The notes beneath the pieces were generated by a model, which saw only the letters and a program-made list of their open reading frames with translations, was not told the DNA's origin and searched no databases. From Pseudomonadota bacterium (GTDB taxonomy: Bacteria > Pseudomonadota > Alphaproteobacteria > Rhizobiales > Hyphomicrobiaceae): a stretch of 9,242 nucleotides of DNA. Numbering within the stretch: the first letter of the stretch is position 1; each line of letters opens with the position of its first letter. Made by a program: the position numbers and the translations under genes. Of the stretch, positions 6,400 through 9,242 are shown piece by piece. The DNA lies in assembly GCA_023412745.1 (NCBI GenBank), contig JAEZBZ010000109.1, forward strand, positions 1-9,242. Direction: 5' to 3'.

Positions 6400-7209
6400 A
6401 TGAGGCAGGGACAGCAGAATCGGCGAGGCCGCGGTCGCAATCGCAGTGGCGGCGGAGGCGGTGGCGGTGGCAAAGCCCATCACAATCCGCTGACGCGCAG
6501 TTTTGAGTCGAACGGCCCGGACGTCAAAATCCGCGGGAACCCTTCGCACATAGCTGAAAAGTATATGTCGCTGGCCCGCGATGCCCAGTCGTCCGGCGAT
6601 CCGGTTCTTGCTGAGAACTATCTGCAACACGCCGAGCACTACAATCGCATCATCATGGCCTTCCGCGAGCAGAACCAGCAGTCCGGCGGCGAGTCCATGA
6701 ACGGCAATGGCCGTCACCGCGAAGGCGGCGAGGGCGAGGACTTCAACGAGGAAGACGGCGACGAGGGCGAAGGTTTCAGCCAACCGATGCGCGGGCATGA
6801 ACAGCAGCCTCGGCACGGCGGACAGCATCGTTTCGAGGACCGCCAGCAGCGCTATTCCGATGACCGGCCGCATCGCCAGCATCATGAGGGACGCGGCCCG
6901 CGGGAGCGCTACCAGGACCGGCACAGCCAGAACGGTGAACGTCACCAGCCGGCTCACGCGATGGCGCCGCAGCCTCAGCCTCAGGTCGCCTCCGCCGAAC
7001 AGCCGGTCGTTGCGGATCAGGCTCCCGCCCCGCAGCGCGAGGCATCGCCGCGTCGTCGCGAGCGGTTTTCAGCATCAGCCCACGAACAGCCCGAGTTCCT
7101 GCGTCGCCCGGTACGCCGTCCGCGCCGTGAACCGGTTGCCGATGCCGAGGCCACCGAGGCCAGCCCCGCAGCCGTCGAGGGATCGGACAGCGATAACTCG
7201 GCCGCCTAA
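6400..7209 (+). CDS. DUF4167 domain protein of unknown function
   Basis: The N-terminus matches the DUF4167 family of alphaproteobacteria: MRQGQQNRRGRGRNR (1-15), then NPLTRSFESNGPDVKIRG (29-46) and a helical block with AEKYMSLARDA and LAENYLQHAEHYNRII (52-85). The rest, about residues 90-269, is low-complexity and probably disordered. It contains an eight-glycine run (17-24), an acidic stretch (109-127) and a Gln/His/Arg-rich middle. A basic C-terminal patch, FLRRPVRRPRR (233-243), precedes an acidic tail. The basic Arg/Gly-rich start suggests nucleic-acid, most likely RNA, binding, but this is inference and no catalytic residues are seen. There is no signal peptide or membrane segment. The start is ATG 6400, matching the family's MRxGQQN opening, with GGAG at 6393-6396 only 3 nt upstream; TTG 6385 would add five residues and is less likely. 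The gene stands alone between a long upstream gap and a strong terminator. Confidence 0.9.
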   Translation: MRQGQQNRRGRGRNRSGGGGGGGGKAHHNPLTRSFESNGPDVKIRGNPSHIAEKYMSLARDAQSSGDPVLAENYLQHAEHYNRIIMAFREQNQQSGGESMNGNGRHREGGEGEDFNEEDGDEGEGFSQPMRGHEQQPRHGGQHRFEDRQQRYSDDRPHRQHHEGRGPRERYQDRHSQNGERHQPAHAMAPQPQPQVASAEQPVVADQAPAPQREASPRRRERFSASAHEQPEFLRRPVRRPRREPVADAEATEASPAAVEGSDSDNSAA

Positions 7210-7233
7210 CGGCCTTGTTCCAGTCGAGATCAG

Positions 7234-7273
7234 GCGCACCGGTTCTCTCAAGGGCCGGTGCGCTTTGCATTTG
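7234..7273 (+). terminator. Intrinsic terminator of the DUF4167 gene
   Basis: GCGCACCGG (7234-7242) and CCGGTGCGC (7255-7263) form a perfect 9-bp GC-rich stem with a 12-nt loop, directly followed by TTTGCATTT. It lies 24 nt after the DUF4167 stop and in the gap before the convergent MOSC gene. On the minus strand the hairpin is equally stable but lacks a T-run, so it mainly serves plus-strand transcription; it may still block readthrough from the MOSC side. Confidence 0.75.
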
Positions 7274-7278
7274 GGCGC

Positions 7279-8049
7279 CTATCCGACGCTGACGGTATCA
7301 CCCGCGGACATGCTGCCCGCGCCGACGACCTTTCCATAAACGCCGAGGTCGGAATGTCCCCAGGTGCGCAGCAGCGTTTCCGGTATCGCCATGTCACGCG
7401 CGGCCGTCGCGGGATCGACGTTGGTGGCGGCGCAGCGCTGGGTGCGCTTGTAGATCTGCAGGCGGACCGAGCCGATCTCCACTTCCTGATCGAGCCACTT
7501 GAACTCCTGCCACGGCGCGACACCGTCCAGATAGACGTTGGCGCGAAAGCGCAGCGGATTGAGCGGCTTGCCGATCACCCGCTCGACATCGCGCACGGTG
7601 GCGAGGTTCACGATATGAATGCACTTGGGCGCGACGTCCGAGAAGCTGTGGCCGGGCGCCGACACGACCTTCGGCGCGCCGCGCAGCGAAGCAGCCATAT
7701 AGGCGGCCATGAACTGCTCGATCATCTGTCGACCGATGGGTGTCCGGAGATCACCGCGCGCCACCTGCTTGCCGTCGCGCCGGATGGTCAGCACGTGCGT
7801 GTCATCGTCGAAATGAGTGTGGAGCGCGGCCAGTCGCTCATCGCGCATCAGCATCAGGAAGCTGATCTTCGGCAGGTGCCGCGGCGCGGCCGGATCGAAG
7901 CGTCCGGGTCCGTTCTCGATAGCGTAGGCGCGGTCGTTGCGGACGACCTCTCCGATCTGCAAGTCGGCGCGGTCAAGCCGTTCCGGCGACAGGCCCTTGA
8001 CGGGATAGCGATACACGCTGTCGACACGCGGGTGTCCAGTGTCGGACAT
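7279..8049 (-). CDS. MOSC-domain protein (putative molybdenum-cofactor sulfurase C-terminal type)
   Basis: The 256-residue protein has the layout of stand-alone MOSC proteins. An N-terminal beta-barrel (MOSC_N type, about 7-100) contains YRYPVKGLSPERL (13-25) and DRAYAI (39-44). The MOSC core (about 100-256) has RFRANVYLDG (167-176), the conserved cysteine C206 in QRCAATNVDP (204-213) and GHSDLGVYGKVV (231-242). In relatives such as mARC/YcbX this cysteine binds molybdenum or handles sulfur, and they act in N-hydroxylated-compound reduction or sulfur carriage. The specific reaction here cannot be assigned. No ferredoxin-like C-terminal domain, signal peptide or membrane segment is seen. ATG 8049 is preceded by GAAAGG with good spacing; TTG 8085 would add 12 residues and is less likely. 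No molybdenum-cofactor gene lies nearby. It is convergent with the DUF4167 gene and divergent from clpB. Confidence 0.9.
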   Translation of the reverse strand: MSDTGHPRVDSVYRYPVKGLSPERLDRADLQIGEVVRNDRAYAIENGPGRFDPAAPRHLPKISFLMLMRDERLAALHTHFDDDTHVLTIRRDGKQVARGDLRTPIGRQMIEQFMAAYMAASLRGAPKVVSAPGHSFSDVAPKCIHIVNLATVRDVERVIGKPLNPLRFRANVYLDGVAPWQEFKWLDQEVEIGSVRLQIYKRTQRCAATNVDPATAARDMAIPETLLRTWGHSDLGVYGKVVGAGSMSAGDTVSVG

Positions 8050-8108
8050 GGGCGGCCTTTCAGAGCTGTTTCTGACTGCGTCCAATTTTTGCGGTTGCAG
8101 CCAGGATG

Positions 8109-8140
8109 CCCCCTTTCGAAGTCCCTCAGCAACCCCATAT
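8109..8140 (+). promoter_or_regulatory. RpoH (sigma-32) heat-shock promoter of clpB
   Basis: CCCCCTTTCG at 8109-8118 and CCCCATAT at 8133-8140 match the heat-shock promoter pattern, with a perfect CCCCATnT -10 element and a near-consensus CCCCCTTG -35 (T in place of G). The distance from the first C of one element to the first C of the other is 24 nt. From memory this is the same as in the E. coli dnaK P1 promoter. Transcription would start near 8147, leaving a leader of about 117 nt before clpB. This fits the known RpoH control of clpB. Confidence 0.7.
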
Positions 8141-8147
8141 CAAGCGA

Positions 8148-8263
8148 TAGCGGGGTCGGGGGCGGTGCCGGTTGGGCCAATTCCGATGTCGTTGCAACAT
8201 TCCTAGGTTACCGGCGTTTGGACCGTGCCAGTTGGGCGGATGGACGCGCGAAGGAGGAATCCG
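8148..8263 (+). promoter_or_regulatory. Long clpB leader with strong Shine-Dalgarno sequence
   Basis: AAGGAGGA at 8251-8258 is an almost perfect ribosome binding site, 5 nt before the clpB ATG, and it fixes the start. The leader also holds a G-rich run (about 8152-8176) and a 13-nt direct repeat with one mismatch (8165-8177 and 8225-8237). Two segments, ATTCC at 8180-8184 and ATTCCT at 8199-8204, can pair with GGAAT/AGGAAT of the ribosome binding site region (8255-8260). Whether this folds as a temperature-sensitive element is speculative. Confidence 0.5.
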
Positions 8264-9242
8264 ATGAACTTCGACAAGTATACTGATCGCTCCAAAGGTT
8301 TCGTCCAGGCGGCGCAGAACGTAGCGCTGAGGGAAGGACACCAGCAGTTCTCGCCCGAGCACCTTTTGAAGGTCCTTCTGGACGACGAAGAAGGTCTGGC
8401 GTCCGGCCTGATCACCAAAGCAGACGGCCGGCCGCGCGAGGCGCTGGCGGCTGTCGAGCGTGCACTCGCGAAGCGGCCAAAGGTGTCCGGCGGCGGAGCC
8501 GGGCAGCTCTACATGAGCCCCGAGTTGGCGCGTGTATTCAACAATGCGGAACAGATTGCAGAGAAGGCTGGCGACAAGTTCGTCACCGCTGAACGGCTGC
8601 TGCTAGCGCTCGCCCTAGAGAAGGGGTCGGAAGCGGGCCGCGTCCTGGCGGATGCGGGTGTGACGGCAGACGGTCTGAACAAGGCCATCAACGAGCTGCG
8701 CAAGGGCCGCACCGCGGACAGCGCGTCGGCCGAACAGGCCTATGATGCCCTGAAGCGCTATGCCCGTGACCTCACCGAGGCTGCGGCGGAAGGCAAGATC
8801 GATCCGGTCATCGGCCGCGACGAAGAGATCCGCCGCACCATGCAGGTGCTGTCACGGCGGACCAAGAACAATCCCGTGCTCATCGGCGAGCCCGGCGTCG
8901 GCAAAACCGCGATCGCGGAAGGCTTGGCGCAGCGTATCGTCAAGGGCGACGTGCCCGAGAGCCTGAAGGACAAGAAGCTTCTAGCGCTCGACATGGGCGC
9001 GCTGATCGCGGGCTCGAAGTATCGCGGCGAGTTCGAGGAGCGGCTGAAATCCGTGCTGCAGGAGGTCCAGGCGGCCGCTGGCGGCATCATCCTGTTCATC
9101 GACGAGTTGCACACCATCGTCGGCGCGGGTAAGTCCGAAGGAGCGATGGATGCCTCGAACCTGCTCAAGCCGGCCCTCGCCCGCGGCACGCTGCACTGCG
9201 TGGGCGCGACGACGCTCGACGAGTACCGGAAGTACATCGAGA
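8264..9242 (+). CDS. clpB: ATP-dependent disaggregase ClpB (5' part, cut by window edge)
   Basis: ClpB is a hexameric AAA+ chaperone that works with DnaK to pull proteins out of aggregates after heat stress in the cytoplasm. The window holds 326 codons, a little over a third of the usual length of about 860, and the frame is open to the edge. The N-terminal Clp-repeat domain covers about 1-145, starting MNFDKYTDRSKGFVQAAQ. A short linker leads to the first nucleotide-binding domain, which has GRDEEIRRTMQVLSRRTKNN (184-203), Walker A GEPGVGKT (208-215) and the pore loop GSKYRGEFEER (250-260) with Tyr253. Walker B ILFIDE (276-281) follows, then sensor-1-like GATT (314-317). The coiled-coil middle domain that separates ClpB from ClpA or ClpC lies beyond the window, so the name rests on the N-terminal sequence, the RpoH promoter and the position. 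Confidence 0.95.
   Translation, partial: MNFDKYTDRSKGFVQAAQNVALREGHQQFSPEHLLKVLLDDEEGLASGLITKADGRPREALAAVERALAKRPKVSGGGAGQLYMSPELARVFNNAEQIAEKAGDKFVTAERLLLALALEKGSEAGRVLADAGVTADGLNKAINELRKGRTADSASAEQAYDALKRYARDLTEAAAEGKIDPVIGRDEEIRRTMQVLSRRTKNNPVLIGEPGVGKTAIAEGLAQRIVKGDVPESLKDKKLLALDMGALIAGSKYRGEFEERLKSVLQEVQAAAGGIILFIDELHTIVGAGKSEGAMDASNLLKPALARGTLHCVGATTLDEYRKYIE

Noticed and set aside
6456..6471. GGC/GGT repeat as a possible microsatellite
   Set aside because: It simply encodes the eight-glycine run of the DUF4167 protein with mixed Gly codons (GGC, GGA, GGT), so it is not a pure DNA repeat.
7258..8286. Long plus-strand open frame (342 codons) across the MOSC gene
   Set aside because: It runs antisense to a clearly recognisable MOSC protein, crosses the clpB promoter and start, and its translation resembles no family. 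It is a product of high GC content.
1..9242. Mobile element, phage, CRISPR or defence system
   Set aside because: No transposase, integrase, terminal inverted repeats, regular repeat-spacer pattern, tRNA or defence-type domain is visible. All genes are conserved housekeeping types in a familiar order.

Overview
The window looks like chromosomal core DNA from a GC-rich alphaproteobacterium. The gene order aspartate kinase, EI-Ntr (ptsP), RF1 (prfA), PrmC, DUF4167 protein is a familiar alphaproteobacterial arrangement, and DUF4167 is, to my knowledge, essentially an alphaproteobacterial family. The sequence details (ACT-type aspartokinase, GAF-fused PtsP, an N-terminal DUF4167 block) resemble the Rhodospirillales and Rhizobiales side of the class, but I cannot fix the genus. 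There is no transposase, integrase, tRNA, CRISPR array or phage gene, and codon use looks even throughout. This is an ordinary housekeeping region rather than an accessory island.

Layout. Positions 1-39 hold what is probably the first 13 codons of a divergent minus-strand gene, perhaps ubiG judging by synteny. After a divergent spacer comes lysC (236-1501), a 125-nt spacer with two hairpins, ptsP (1627-3921), prfA (3989-5077) and prmC (5058-5951). The last three are tightly packed: two tiny reading frames bridge ptsP to prfA with stop and start codons touching, and prmC starts inside the end of prfA. A 448-nt non-coding stretch follows, with several small hairpins including a terminator-like one. 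Then comes the DUF4167 gene (6400-7209), which ends at a strong hairpin terminator. A MOSC-domain gene (8049-7279) runs convergently toward it. Divergent from the MOSC gene is clpB (8264 to beyond the window edge), with a textbook Shine-Dalgarno sequence and a well-placed RpoH (heat-shock sigma) promoter.

How the genes work together. LysC makes aspartyl phosphate for the lysine, threonine, methionine and diaminopimelate branch. PtsP is the first phosphotransferase of the nitrogen-related PTS and probably senses nitrogen state through its GAF domain. RF1 and PrmC form a direct functional pair, because PrmC methylates the glutamine of the RF1 GGQ motif, which is Gln235 here. ClpB is a heat-shock disaggregase and is regulated separately. 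The DUF4167 protein has no known function that I can state.

I found no convincing new multi-gene system. The items most worth a second look are the relay of touching stop and start codons between ptsP and prfA, the disordered RNA-binding-like DUF4167 protein, the hairpin cluster in the prmC-DUF4167 gap, and the clpB leader.
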